DNA of 52,472 nt from Lacticigenium naphthae DSM 19658 (GCF_000425865.1 NZ_KE384467.1:1-52472), one strand, 5' to 3'. Positions 40,394-49,548 are shown, counted from the first letter of the stretch. Notes: a model not told the origin generated them from the letters alone. A program made the numbers and translations.

Positions 40394-42121
40394 TTAATTG
40401 ACCTCCGCTACATCATGAGGATCATCGGTCGTATCTGTTCTTTTCCCAAAGATGAATACAGTTGCCACAACGGCAAGCGCCGAAACGGGAAGGGTGATCC
40501 AGATGCTCACACCGAATGCGCTAGGTAAGTAACCAAAGACGACAGAAATAATTGCGACCGTCACAGCATACGGGATTTGTGTCCGTACATGATCGATATG
40601 ATTACTTCCGGCTCCCATCGATGAAAGGATCGTCGTATCTGAAATAGGCGATGCGTGGTCACCGAAAATCGCTCCGGTCAACACAGCTCCTGCAGACATG
40701 ACAGCAAATTGCGGATCAGTTGGTGCCATAGCTACAGCCAATGGAATGGCCAAAGGCATCAAGATCCCCATTGTCCCGTAAGAAGTTCCGGTTGCAAAAG
40801 AAATAATGGCCCCTAGTATGAAAATGGCTGTCGGCAACAGAATTGGAGGCATCGAATCACCTAATAACGAAACGAGATAAGATGCTGTACCCAATTCTCC
40901 CATTACACCGCTTAAAGACCAAGCGAGCAATAAGATCACTCCGGTAATAATAAGTGATTTCATTCCGTTTACCCAATGTTCTAATCCATCTGAAACATTA
41001 AAGAGTTTTTCAGATACACCCATGACTAGTGCGATGATACTGGCTACTAAAGCCGCTTGGAATAACACGATACTGGCATCCGAAGCACCAAAGGCTTCAC
41101 GGAAAGCTGCAAACGAGAATGGTGAAGATTCAAGTAATTGAATCAACGCGTTATCTTCACCTGCTAAGATAACGTCGCGACCGTTTGTATAAAATCCAAC
41201 GAGAGAAAAAGTGATCAGTGAACCGATCGGAACGATCGCATTCCATATAGAAGGATTTTTCTTCGCTTCTGGAAGGATCTCGTCATCTTCCTGAGTGGCC
41301 ACAGTCGATCCTTCGGCAATCAGTTTCCCTTTGTCGCGGGCACGAATTTGTGCATCACGCATGGAGCCAAATTCACGCAATGTTAAAGAAGTAACAACTA
41401 CGAATAATAGCATTAAAATATTGTAGAATCTGTACGGGATGGTATCTAAAAACACACCATAGGCGTTGACTTCTTGGCCAATCGATGCGTACGCATCTTT
41501 GATCAAGCCGATTTCATACCCTACCCATGTTGAAATCAAAGCAATACCCGCAACCGGAGCTGCAGTAGCATCAATAACAAAGGCTAACCGTTCTCTGGAA
41601 ATACTTAAGCGGTCAGACAAGGGACGCATGATCGGTCCGATAATCAAAGCGTTGGCATAATCATCGAAGAATATAAGCAGTCCAAGGAACCAGGTGATCA
41701 TTTGCGCGCTCACAGGACCTTTAGCATACTTGGATAACGACTCGGCTACCGCACGTGCCCCACCCATTTTTGTCATCAGTCCAATCAGTCCACCGATTGT
41801 TAGTACTTGTAAAATAATTCCGGCATTCCATGGATCAGCCAGTGAATTGAGGAGCAACTGGACGATGTCCGAAAAACCATCCATAAAGGCGAGTATAAGA
41901 TTGGCCCCACCCGCTAACTGTAGTATAAGTGTGCCTGAAAAAATACCAATAAATAATGAAACGATTACGTTTTTTGTAATAAAAGCTAGAACAATGGCAA
42001 TAGCAGGTGGGATCAGGGTGATCCATCCCAATCTAGTAGTAATATCCGCTTCTGCAGCGAAAACCGTGGTGGGAACAAAAAATAATACTGTAGCAACGAG
42101 CAAGCTTATCTGTTTGATCAT
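40394..42121 (-). CDS. lysW: NhaC-family transporter, probable lysine transporter LysW
   Basis: Membrane protein of 575 aa with about eleven to thirteen TM helices and an N-terminal hydrophobic leader (TVLFFVPTTVFAAEA). By sequence it belongs to the NhaC Na+/H+ antiporter superfamily (ISFATGTSYGTMGILMPLA, GAIFGDHASPISDTT). A lysine riboswitch occupies its 5' leader. NhaC-like proteins behind this riboswitch were named LysW and predicted to move lysine, so that role is preferred to Na+/H+ exchange. GGAG lies nine bases before the ATG at 42121; the longer frame to 42229 runs into the riboswitch and is not used. Confidence 0.82.
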   Translation of the reverse strand: MIKQISLLVATVLFFVPTTVFAAEADITTRLGWITLIPPAIAIVLAFITKNVIVSLFIGIFSGTLILQLAGGANLILAFMDGFSDIVQLLLNSLADPWNAGIILQVLTIGGLIGLMTKMGGARAVAESLSKYAKGPVSAQMITWFLGLLIFFDDYANALIIGPIMRPLSDRLSISRERLAFVIDATAAPVAGIALISTWVGYEIGLIKDAYASIGQEVNAYGVFLDTIPYRFYNILMLLFVVVTSLTLREFGSMRDAQIRARDKGKLIAEGSTVATQEDDEILPEAKKNPSIWNAIVPIGSLITFSLVGFYTNGRDVILAGEDNALIQLLESSPFSFAAFREAFGASDASIVLFQAALVASIIALVMGVSEKLFNVSDGLEHWVNGMKSLIITGVILLLAWSLSGVMGELGTASYLVSLLGDSMPPILLPTAIFILGAIISFATGTSYGTMGILMPLAIPLAVAMAPTDPQFAVMSAGAVLTGAIFGDHASPISDTTILSSMGAGSNHIDHVRTQIPYAVTVAIISVVFGYLPSAFGVSIWITLPVSALAVVATVFIFGKRTDTTDDPHDVAEVN

Positions 42122-42145
42122 TTTATCTCTCTCCTCTTTTTGGGT

Positions 42146-42185
42146 AAAGAAAAAACACCAAGAGTCTATATATCGGCTCAAGGTG
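42146..42185 (-). terminator. Probable riboswitch terminator
   Basis: On the minus strand CACC-TT-GAG and CTC-TT-GGTG pair and are followed by TTTTTT. GTGCA...TGCAC just upstream overlaps its 5' arm and could be the competing antiterminator. This suggests lysine-dependent premature termination. Confidence 0.5.
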
Positions 42186-42215
42186 CATAAATCGTACATG
42201 TGCACTTGTTTTGCT

Positions 42216-42378
42216 CGATAGTACTCCATAGCCTAGACTATGACAGTAATGCACATATTTTGTGCATTACCAAGTATAAATCATTGACGAGATTTATGCT
42301 TTCGGCAGTGTCTCCTTTCCTTTTCTTCGTTGGTGTCACCCTCCAAAAAGTACTCTTATTCACCGCGCCTCTATCCGA
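42216..42378 (-). ncRNA. Lysine riboswitch aptamer
   Basis: Read on the minus strand, the leader contains the aptamer landmarks in order: GATAGAGGCGCGG, AAGAGTA, GGAGGGTGAC, AAAGGAGACACTGCCGAAGC, the P3 arm, then TTGGTAATGCAC...GTGCATTACTGTC, and the closing GGAGTACTATCG that pairs with the 5' end. The sequence and spacing closely follow the lysC-type L-box of Bacillus. Confidence 0.88.
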
Positions 42379-42669
42379 ATGTTTCTTTCCCATTAATTTG
42401 TTCTGTTAACTTTACTATACCTCTAGCACAATTTCAAGGAAAGATACCCAAAACATTCAAAAAATGGAATAAAAACGCTTCCATATGAATCGTTTATGAA
42501 TAAAGGGTTTGCATTGAGAGGCCAACCCAAAGAAAGAGAGCGAGACACAAAGAATTTACAGCATCATGAAGTGGATCGTGGAACAGTTTTTTTGGAGCAT
42601 ATTTCAAAAAAACGCGTTCGTGAAACAAGTAGAGACCGAGCCAAAGACCCAGTCTCTTTCTTACTTATT
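42379..42669. other. Upstream region of lysW and downstream flank of the biotin gene
   Basis: TATAGT at about 42415-42420 (minus strand) may be the -10 box of the lysine riboswitch transcript. ATGGAATAAAAACGCTTCCAT near 42460 has a cre-like core. TTTTTTTGGAGCATATTTC near 42586 resembles TTTTTTGGAGCACGTTTTAG at 40074. AGAGACCGAG...AGTCTCTTTCTT near 42632-42662 may terminate the biotin-carrier gene. Confidence 0.35.
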
Positions 42670-44514
42670 TCATTTCATAAATACGATTGGAGCACCGGCT
42701 TCCACACTTTGATTTTCTTTGACGGCGACTTGAACGATCGTACCATCAGAGTCGGCTACAATTTCATTCTCCATTTTCATTGCTTCCATCACACACAATA
42801 CATCTCCTACATGAACTTCTTGACCTACAGAAACTTTCACTTTCATGATCGTTCCAGGCATAGGAGCTTTGACTACTTTATCTCCTGAACCAACTCTCAC
42901 TGGTGTGGGTTGGTTTTCTGTTTTCATTTCAGGGGAAGCCGTGGCAACAGCCGTTTTCGGAATCCGGTTTGTTTCACTTGAACTCTCTCTGCTTTCTCCT
43001 TCTTTGATTTCTTCCAAAGTTACATGGTAAACTTCCTGATCGATTGTGATTTCATAGTTTTTCAAGCGGGAAGTACCTGCTTGATCCTCTTCAACTATCG
43101 GTTCATCTGCTGCTTGTATATGTGCTGTTTCTTCTTTTTTATCTGTTGGGATTTTTGCAGTTGGTTCTGTCTTGTATTTCTTCTCCAAGAATGCTTTTCC
43201 AACTTGTGGGAAAAGCGCATAAGTCAAGACATCTTCATCTGAATGAGCGAGTTCGCCCAATTCATTTTTCAACTGTTCAAATTCTGCTCCTAAATGATTA
43301 GCTGGTCGATCGGTAATGACTTCTTCATCTCCAATAATGGAGCGTCTAAAGTCGTCCGTCACTGGCACTGGAGTTCTTCCATACTTTCCGTGTAAATAAT
43401 CTTTCACTTCTTTAGGTACCATTTTATAGCGTTCACCAGATAAGACGTTAAAGACTGCCTGCGTTCCCACCATTTGACTCATAGGGGTGACTAAGGGTGG
43501 ATAGCCTAAATCCGCACGTACTTTCGGCACTTCTTTCAATACCTCATCATAGCGATCCAATGCATTGGCTTGCTTCAATTGTGACAATAAGTTCGACAAC
43601 ATCCCACCTGGTACTTGATATATCAGTGCTCGAGGATCCGCTGTCAACACTTTGGCTGTCATGATTTCCTGTTTTAAATATTTTTCACGGATCGGTGTGA
43701 AATAGTCTGCAATTTCTTCGAGCTTCTCGACAGCTAACTTTGTTGGTCGATCCCCTTCTGCTAAAGCCAATGCCATCGTTTCTGTCGGCGGTTGACTTGT
43801 TCCACCCGAAAAGGGACTGATGGCTGTATCAATGATATCGATTCCCGCTTCCACAGCTTTCAAATAAGTCATGTGAGCTGTTCCACTCGTCGCATGGGTA
43901 TGCAAATTGATCGGAATAGTAATTACACTGCGCATATTTTTAATGAGTTCCTGTGCACGGTAAGGTGTGAGGATCCCTGCCATATCTTTCAAACAAATAG
44001 AGTCGGCTCCCATATCCTGCAGTTCTTGTGCTAACGCAACGTAATACTCGTTTGTATGTACTTCACTGGTAGTATAACAAATGGTTAGCTGAGCATGGGC
44101 GTCGTATTTTTTAACTGCCTTCAAAGAAGCTTCCATATTTCTTGTGTCATTTAGAGCATCAAAGATCCTAAAAATATCGATACCATTTTCAGCTGCTTTT
44201 TTAACAAAGACATCCACTACATCATCGGCATAATGACGATATCCGATCAAGTTCTGCCCTCTTAAAAGCATTTGTAGCTTCGTGTTTTTTGTCCGTTTGC
44301 GGATCTCCCGTAATCTTTCCCACGGGTCTTCATTCAAAAATCGGATAGCAGCATCATACGTAGCGCCGCCCCACATTTCTAAGGCATAATAACCAGCATT
44401 ATCTAATTTTTCAATGATCGGTAACATATCATCTGTGGACATGCGAGTAGCCATTAAACTTTGATGGGCATCACGCAGGACTGTTTCTACAATTTCGACA
44501 GGTTTTTGATTCAT
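42670..44514 (-). CDS. oadA: Biotin-containing carboxyltransferase (OadA / pyruvate carboxylase subunit B)
   Basis: A 614-aa protein. The N-terminal TIM-barrel carboxyltransferase domain has ETVLRDAHQSLMATRM, the metal-binding LHTHATSG and FSGGTSQPPTE. A conserved PYC/OADA middle domain follows, then a charged linker of about 60 residues. A C-terminal biotinyl domain carries the biotinylated Lys580 in VMEAMKMENE. The whole matches the oxaloacetate decarboxylase alpha subunit. No beta or gamma membrane subunit, biotin carboxylase or citrate genes are next to it, so it could instead be a soluble decarboxylase or act with a separate biotin carboxylase. AAGGAGGGG precedes the ATG. A cre-like site lies upstream. 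Confidence 0.9.
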   Translation of the reverse strand: MNQKPVEIVETVLRDAHQSLMATRMSTDDMLPIIEKLDNAGYYALEMWGGATYDAAIRFLNEDPWERLREIRKRTKNTKLQMLLRGQNLIGYRHYADDVVDVFVKKAAENGIDIFRIFDALNDTRNMEASLKAVKKYDAHAQLTICYTTSEVHTNEYYVALAQELQDMGADSICLKDMAGILTPYRAQELIKNMRSVITIPINLHTHATSGTAHMTYLKAVEAGIDIIDTAISPFSGGTSQPPTETMALALAEGDRPTKLAVEKLEEIADYFTPIREKYLKQEIMTAKVLTADPRALIYQVPGGMLSNLLSQLKQANALDRYDEVLKEVPKVRADLGYPPLVTPMSQMVGTQAVFNVLSGERYKMVPKEVKDYLHGKYGRTPVPVTDDFRRSIIGDEEVITDRPANHLGAEFEQLKNELGELAHSDEDVLTYALFPQVGKAFLEKKYKTEPTAKIPTDKKEETAHIQAADEPIVEEDQAGTSRLKNYEITIDQEVYHVTLEEIKEGESRESSSETNRIPKTAVATASPEMKTENQPTPVRVGSGDKVVKAPMPGTIMKVKVSVGQEVHVGDVLCVMEAMKMENEIVADSDGTIVQVAVKENQSVEAGAPIVFMK

Positions 44515-44571
44515 TTTTTCCCCTCCTTGAATAAGTTCTTTTGCTTATATCATACCCTTTTTCAATAAATT

Positions 44572-44585
44572 TGCAAGCGTTTCCA
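44572..44585. promoter_or_regulatory. cre-like site upstream of oadA
   Basis: On the minus strand TGGAAACGCTTGCA matches the cre consensus with one mismatch. It lies about 60 bases before the start codon. Confidence 0.55.
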
Positions 44586-44865
44586 TTATTTTGGATTTTC
44601 GGTTAGCCTGGCTGCTCGAGTCAGGCGTTCAGAATTTGATCGGGGAAATTCGAAAGTAGATTGTCTGTCAGCCAGCTGGTGGATCATTCAAAGTGTTTAC
44701 GAGGATAACGATGGGAGGGAAGGAAGATGTTGGATCTCTGAGTCGGGGCGATTTGCAGTTTTCCTTCGTTGCGACCGGTGCGAGTCCTAAAGGCATATAA
44801 TAGTTATCTGGCTAGATAAGTGCTAAACTATTGTCAGAAGTAGTGAAACGAAAGGGAGTGGATAC
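44586..44865. other. Intergenic region between divergent genes
   Basis: Nothing gene-like found. AATAGTT...AACTATT (about 44808-44837) is an inverted repeat just before the kinase gene and may be an operator or part of its promoter region. Confidence 0.35.
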
Positions 44866-45789
44866 ATGTTCTACACCATTACATTAAATCCAACCGTTGA
44901 CCGGCTATTGTTTCTTGAAGGAAACCTTGTAAAAGGAAAAAATAATCGTCTGCGAAAAGTTGCTTATGATATCGGTGGTAAAGGCCATCACGGTTCCTAT
45001 GCGATGAATCAGCTTGGTGTTCAGAACCAAGCACTCGGCTTTTGTGGGACGACCAATGAGAGCAAATTGGCAGCGATCCTTTCTGATAAAGGAATCGACT
45101 ATGATTTTGTAGAAGTTCAGGGGAAGGCTACGCGGGAAAGTTACGTTATTTTAGAGGAAAATGTTGGTGGTAGTATTTTGATCACCGAAAAAGGTTTTCC
45201 TGTTACGAATGATGCTATTGAACTGCTCCATGAAAAAATAGGTTCTAAAGTCCTGGCCACAGATAGAGTGCTGATAGCTGGTTCATTGCCTCCCGGTTTT
45301 GAACTGCACCATCTAGAAGATTTATTGACGCAATTGAAGGAAATCGGTTGTTTTATTGCTTGCGACCTCTCGGGAGGAGCTTTAAAAAAAGCGGCCGAAA
45401 TGGGTGTAGATTTTATCAAACCGAACCGTTTTGAAATCCAAGAATTGATCCCTTCTGACGATCATTTTTTGGATCATGTCAAAGATTTATCTAAACAAAT
45501 CGATTATATAGTTGTTTCTCTCGGAAAAGATGGCAGTATCTGTAGCCATGCAGGTGAATTGTACGAAGTCAAGACGCCAACTGTTCAGATCGTCAATGAT
45601 ACCGGGGCTGGAGACTGCTTTGTTGGCACCTTTTTAGCCGGTCTTTCGCTCCATAAATCGTTGGAGGAGAACTTGTCTTTTGCCTCTGGCTGTGCGGCCA
45701 GTCAGGTTCAACACAACGATAGTACGACCTTCAGCATTAAAGATGCACAAGAACTGCAAAAGGAAGTTACCGTTACAAAGTTAGCTTGA
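44866..45789 (+). CDS. PfkB-family sugar-phosphate kinase (1-phosphofructokinase-like)
   Basis: A 307-aa ribokinase-fold kinase. The start FYTITLNPTVDRLLFL and the sub-family motif VNDTGAGDCFVGTFLAG with catalytic Asp250 place it with 1-phosphofructokinase/tagatose-6-phosphate kinase. The substrate loop is GGKGHHGSYAMNQLG, where typical members have GGKGxNV; the Asn that contacts the sugar is His here, so substrate may differ. No PTS or aldolase gene is next to it. A fructose-family PTS lacking a kinase is in the same window but 33 kb away. GGGAG precedes the ATG. A long terminator follows. Confidence 0.85.
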   Translation: MFYTITLNPTVDRLLFLEGNLVKGKNNRLRKVAYDIGGKGHHGSYAMNQLGVQNQALGFCGTTNESKLAAILSDKGIDYDFVEVQGKATRESYVILEENVGGSILITEKGFPVTNDAIELLHEKIGSKVLATDRVLIAGSLPPGFELHHLEDLLTQLKEIGCFIACDLSGGALKKAAEMGVDFIKPNRFEIQELIPSDDHFLDHVKDLSKQIDYIVVSLGKDGSICSHAGELYEVKTPTVQIVNDTGAGDCFVGTFLAGLSLHKSLEENLSFASGCAASQVQHNDSTTFSIKDAQELQKEVTVTKLA

Positions 45790-45831
45790 TCAGTTCGATG
45801 TCAACTAATGTAGATTGAAAAATAAGCCGAT

Positions 45832-45894
45832 AAAAAACTGCGCAAATTTGGAGAGGGAGAATAACTTCCCCCCTCCATTTTTGCACAGTTTTTT
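45832..45894 (+). terminator. Long terminator after the PfkB-family gene
   Basis: AAAAAACTG(C)GCAAA...GGAG(A)GGG and CCC(CC)CTCC...TTTGC(A)CAGTTTTTT fold into a long interrupted stem. Confidence 0.8.
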
Positions 45895-45965
45895 ATTCCA
45901 TTGTTATTTAGATCATTATTTTTGCTTCTGTTAAAAAGTCATCCATTCATTCAATTCAAAAAAAC

Positions 45966-46014
45966 AAAAAGCAAGCTTGAATTTAGTTGACCACCAAATC
46001 CAAGCTTGTAAAAA
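45966..46014 (-). terminator. Terminator after the E2 gene
   Basis: CAAGCTTG and CAAGCTTG (self-complementary) with matching ATTT/AAAT inside, followed by TTTTTG on the minus strand. Confidence 0.7.
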
Positions 46015-46058
46015 CCATTTTCACACTTGCCTTGTATTGTATTTACGCTGACCTTTGA

Positions 46059-47465
46059 TCAGGACTTTGCTAGTAGCAAGCTAGGGTTCGCCAGGCTGTT
46101 TTTTAGCTCGTTTAGAGCTTCCTGTGCAAGAATACCATCGATCAAACGGTGATCATAACTCAACGAAAGAGCCATCATCGGTTTTATTGCAATAGCTTCC
46201 CCTATAACGACTGTTTTCTTCTCAATTCGTCCGATCCCTAGTATGACTGCTTGAGGAGGATTTATTATGGGTGTAAAGAAAGAACCTCTTGCAGATCCTA
46301 CGTTTGAAATAGTTGCAGTGCCACCTGACATTTCGTCTGCGGTCACTGTTCCTTCTCTTGCTTTAGCAGCTAGTTCCTGAATTTCTTTCGCGATTTGAAA
46401 CAATGATTTTTGATCAGCATGTTTGATCACCGGCACAAGTAAACCTTCTTCAGTATTCACTGCTATAGAGATGTGATGATCTTTATTGAGTATCATTTGT
46501 TCATTTTCTTCATCAAACGATCCATTCAAATAAGGATATTTTTGCAGTGTTTTTACCATTGCCTTCACTACAAAAGCCAGATAAGTCAATTTCACATTTT
46601 CTTCTTCAAAGCTGCCCTTTAATTCTTCACGCATGGTGACCATTTTCTCTGCATTTGCTTCTTCAAAATGCGTCACGTGGGGAATAGTCGAAATGGAGCG
46701 CTTCATACTTCTAGCTATGACCTTTCGAATACTGGTGAGAGGGACAATTTCTTGCCTGCTGTCGTCAGCCTGTTCGGCCATCTTCGTAGCGCCTTTGACT
46801 TTATCCGCCGACTCTAATGTACGCTCAGCAATGAATGCCTCGACATCTTCTTTGGAAATTTTCTTTGAAGAACCTGCTGAAGCAACCTCTTCTAGCTGGA
46901 CATTCTTTTCTCTAGCAAATTTCCGCACAGAAGGTGTTGCTAAAATTTCACTTTCCTCTGCGCTCGCCTTATCTTTAACAATTGAACCAGAAGAAATATC
47001 TTCCTTTGGAGTTCCCTTCGCTTCTTTTGCAAACAGTTTAACATCCTGGGCTGTAAGAGTATCCCCCTCACTAGGTGGGATTGTCTTCCAGTCGACTCCA
47101 AGTTCTTTTGCTAACTTCTTCACTTTTGGAGTTGCCTTAGGTTCCCTTGCTGCTTCATCATCTGTTTCAGTTTGTTCTTCAAAACGAAGAGCTTCTTTCG
47201 ACTCAGAACTATCTTCTTGCGTTTCTCTGGTTTCTGAAATCAGCGCTAAAACATCTCCAGCTTTTGCTGTTTCTGATCTTTCTTTCATTATTTTTGTAAC
47301 AAAACCTGCTTTTGTTGCTTCAACCTCAGATACAGCTTTTTCTGTTTGTACTTCAACTAGCGGATCCCCTTTTTCTACTTTGTCCCCTTCTTGAACATGC
47401 CAAAAGGTGATCAAACTTTCATCTACTTTTTCTGATTGTCGTGGAAGCACCACTTCAAAACTCAC
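46059..47465 (-). CDS. acoC: Dihydrolipoyl acyltransferase E2 (AcoC/PdhC-like) with two E3-binding domains
   Basis: E2 core of a 2-oxoacid or acetoin dehydrogenase complex, 468 aa from the chosen start. Numbered from the upstream ATG, the lipoyl domain (about 9-85) carries Lys51 in VEVQTEKAVSEVEA. Two peripheral-subunit-binding domains follow (117-153, ATPKVKKLAKELGVDW; 181-219, ATPSVRKFAREKNVQL), where one is usual. The acyltransferase domain (about 245-476) has the catalytic SLSYDHRLIDG. The GTG at 47465 has AAAGGGG at eight bases; an ATG at 47489 overlaps the E1beta stop (ATGA) and could also be used by coupling. E1 genes precede it; no E3 follows. Confidence 0.85.
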   Translation of the reverse strand: MSFEVVLPRQSEKVDESLITFWHVQEGDKVEKGDPLVEVQTEKAVSEVEATKAGFVTKIMKERSETAKAGDVLALISETRETQEDSSESKEALRFEEQTETDDEAAREPKATPKVKKLAKELGVDWKTIPPSEGDTLTAQDVKLFAKEAKGTPKEDISSGSIVKDKASAEESEILATPSVRKFAREKNVQLEEVASAGSSKKISKEDVEAFIAERTLESADKVKGATKMAEQADDSRQEIVPLTSIRKVIARSMKRSISTIPHVTHFEEANAEKMVTMREELKGSFEEENVKLTYLAFVVKAMVKTLQKYPYLNGSFDEENEQMILNKDHHISIAVNTEEGLLVPVIKHADQKSLFQIAKEIQELAAKAREGTVTADEMSGGTATISNVGSARGSFFTPIINPPQAVILGIGRIEKKTVVIGEAIAIKPMMALSLSYDHRLIDGILAQEALNELKNSLANPSLLLAKS

Positions 47466-47485
47466 ACTTTTCACCCCTTTTTGAT

Positions 47486-48505
47486 TCATTCATTAGCTAA
47501 TTCGGTAGCTGCTTGAACGATTTTTTCTGCATTTGGCAAGATATATTGTTCTAATGGTCGGCTATATGGAATAGGTACATCTGGAATGGCCAATCTTTTG
47601 ATTGGTGCTTCTAAATCATATAACCCTTCCTCCGCAACGATTGCGGCAATTTCTGCTGAAATACCAAACGATTTATAATCTTCATCCACAATTAGTAGCC
47701 GTCCTGTTTTTTTGACCGATCGAAGGATCGTTTCTTTGTCTAACGGTACAATCGATCGCAAATCGATCAGTTCCGCATTGATCCCATTTTCTTCTAATTC
47801 TTTGACAGCGTGCATTCCAAAATGTGTTGTCATTTGCAGTCCAACAATGGTAACATCTGTTCCTTCTTTTATAACTTTTGCCTTGCCCAGAGGAACACTA
47901 TAGGTTTCTTCCGGCACTTGACCAATGGATGTGTCAAGCTGATCCATCCACCCTAGTCCTTGAAGGGTCTTATGGAACATAAAAACAACAGGGTTATCAT
48001 CACGAATAGCAGAAATCATCATGCCTTTTAAATCATAGGGTGTAGTTGGAGCGACTACTTTCATTCCAGGTAGATGAGCAAAAGTAGCATACAGTGTTTG
48101 AGAATGTTGTGCGGCGTCATTGTACCCTCCACCGACTGCAGTCATCAACACCATCGGCAGTTTCACATTTCCCCCTGACATATAAGGAATTTTTGCCATA
48201 TGGTTATAAATTTGATCCATCGTTACTCCAAAGAAATCGACAAACATCAATTCAGCGATCGGCCTCATCCCTTCAGATGCTGCACCGATCGCAGCTCCGA
48301 TAAATCCGGTTTCTGAAATGGGGGTATCCATGATCCTTTCTGGACCAAACTGTTTTATCAACCCCTCAGTTGAGCCGAATATCCCTCCATATTCACCTAT
48401 ATCTTCTCCTAAAACAAAAACATTTTCATCTCTTTCCATTTCTGATCGGATGGCCTCTGACATTGCTTTATTTCCTGTTAAACTACGTTTTTTCTCTGTT
48501 TCCAT
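47486..48505 (-). CDS. acoB: TPP-dependent dehydrogenase E1 beta (AcoB/PdhB-like)
   Basis: Beta subunit of the heterotetrameric E1, 339 aa. It begins LTGNKAMSEAIRSEMERDE and has VLGEDIGEYGGIFG, MDTPISETGFIGAAIGA, and the C-terminal IVDEDYKSFG segment, all typical of acetoin or pyruvate dehydrogenase E1beta. The ATG at 48505 follows AGGAGG at nine bases; an ATG 24 bases upstream lies in front of that site. The stop overlaps the upstream E2 ATG. The E1alpha gene ends 27 bp before it. The strong similarity of order and motifs to acoAB favours acetoin cleavage, but pyruvate dehydrogenase cannot be excluded. Confidence 0.88.
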   Translation of the reverse strand: METEKKRSLTGNKAMSEAIRSEMERDENVFVLGEDIGEYGGIFGSTEGLIKQFGPERIMDTPISETGFIGAAIGAASEGMRPIAELMFVDFFGVTMDQIYNHMAKIPYMSGGNVKLPMVLMTAVGGGYNDAAQHSQTLYATFAHLPGMKVVAPTTPYDLKGMMISAIRDDNPVVFMFHKTLQGLGWMDQLDTSIGQVPEETYSVPLGKAKVIKEGTDVTIVGLQMTTHFGMHAVKELEENGINAELIDLRSIVPLDKETILRSVKKTGRLLIVDEDYKSFGISAEIAAIVAEEGLYDLEAPIKRLAIPDVPIPYSRPLEQYILPNAEKIVQAATELANE

Positions 48506-48532
48506 TATTGTTTTCCTCCTTTCTCTCATTCA

Positions 48533-49525
48533 TTAGATAAAGACGTTGTCGAGTGCTTCTTCAAGATCCGGATAATCACTTTCTCTTGCGAAAGCATAAG
48601 CCTCATCGACTTCACCTTTTGCTTTTTCTTCTAATGAAACAAGCTCATCTTCCTTGAAGCTATGATCTTTCATTAACAAATCACGAAATAGAGGGATTGG
48701 ATCTTTTTCTCGCAATTCTTCAACTTCCCCTTCAGGACGATACCCTTCTGCATCTCCTTGGAAGTGACCAAGGAAACGATACGTTTCAATTTCAATGATA
48801 GAAGGTCCCTCGCCTTTTCGTGCTCTTTCCACTGCTTCCTTGGAAGCATGATACATGGCAATCGGATCATTATCTTTTACGTAGTAACCTTTCACATTAT
48901 CTCCATAAGCGCTTGCTCTTAAATCATTTGATGCAACCGATGTAGAAGCGGATTTTGGTACTGAAATTCCATAGCTATTATTTTCAACAACAACAATATA
49001 GGGTAAATTCCAGAGAGAGGCTAAATTCAATGATTCGTGAAAAGAACCCGTGTTTGCTGCACCTTCACCAATATATGCGACTGCCACAGAGTCTTTATTC
49101 TTTTTCTTTGCTGCCAAGGCTGCTCCAGCTGCCTGTGGCAATCCTGCACCAACGATTCCACTGCAAGAGAAATGAACAGCTGGATCAAACAGATGCATGT
49201 GACCCCCTTTACCCTTGCTTAAACCTGTCTTTTTACCAAAAATTTCTGCTGTCATACGTTTTAAATCAACGCCTTTTGCAATTGCATGATGATGTGGGCG
49301 ATGTGGAGAAGCAACAATGTCATCTTTTCTAAGGTGAACACTTATCCCTATAGCTGCAGGTTCTTGGCCAGTTGATAAATGCATCTCGCCAGGTACTGTA
49401 CCTGAACCGATATTGAAAACGGGAGTCTTCCCTTCTGTATAAGTTTTCTCCATTTCGTCTTCGTAATACCGACTCTTGTACATAGTCTCGTACATCCAAC
49501 TTAGTTCTTTCCTAGAAATTGTCAT
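48533..49525 (-). CDS. acoA: TPP-dependent dehydrogenase E1 alpha (AcoA/PdhA-like)
   Basis: Alpha subunit of E1, 330 aa. It binds thiamine diphosphate and Mg2+ with the motif GEGAANTGSFHESLNLASLW and ENNSYGIS at its end. The segment FGKKTGLSKGKGGHMHLFD is characteristic of acetoin dehydrogenase alpha (AcoA) and related branched E1s. First gene of an alpha-beta-E2 operon. AAGGAGG precedes the ATG, and a cre-like site lies further upstream, in line with acetoin being used after preferred sugars are gone. The E3 gene (dihydrolipoamide dehydrogenase) is absent, so it must come from another locus. Confidence 0.9.
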   Translation of the reverse strand: MTISRKELSWMYETMYKSRYYEDEMEKTYTEGKTPVFNIGSGTVPGEMHLSTGQEPAAIGISVHLRKDDIVASPHRPHHHAIAKGVDLKRMTAEIFGKKTGLSKGKGGHMHLFDPAVHFSCSGIVGAGLPQAAGAALAAKKKNKDSVAVAYIGEGAANTGSFHESLNLASLWNLPYIVVVENNSYGISVPKSASTSVASNDLRASAYGDNVKGYYVKDNDPIAMYHASKEAVERARKGEGPSIIEIETYRFLGHFQGDAEGYRPEGEVEELREKDPIPLFRDLLMKDHSFKEDELVSLEEKAKGEVDEAYAFARESDYPDLEEALDNVFI

Positions 49526-49548
49526 TCCTGTAACCTCCTTTTTTTATA

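Noticed and set aside
40394-42121. Na+/H+ antiporter NhaC as the final call
   Set aside because: Family membership is correct, but the lysine riboswitch in the leader favours lysine transport.
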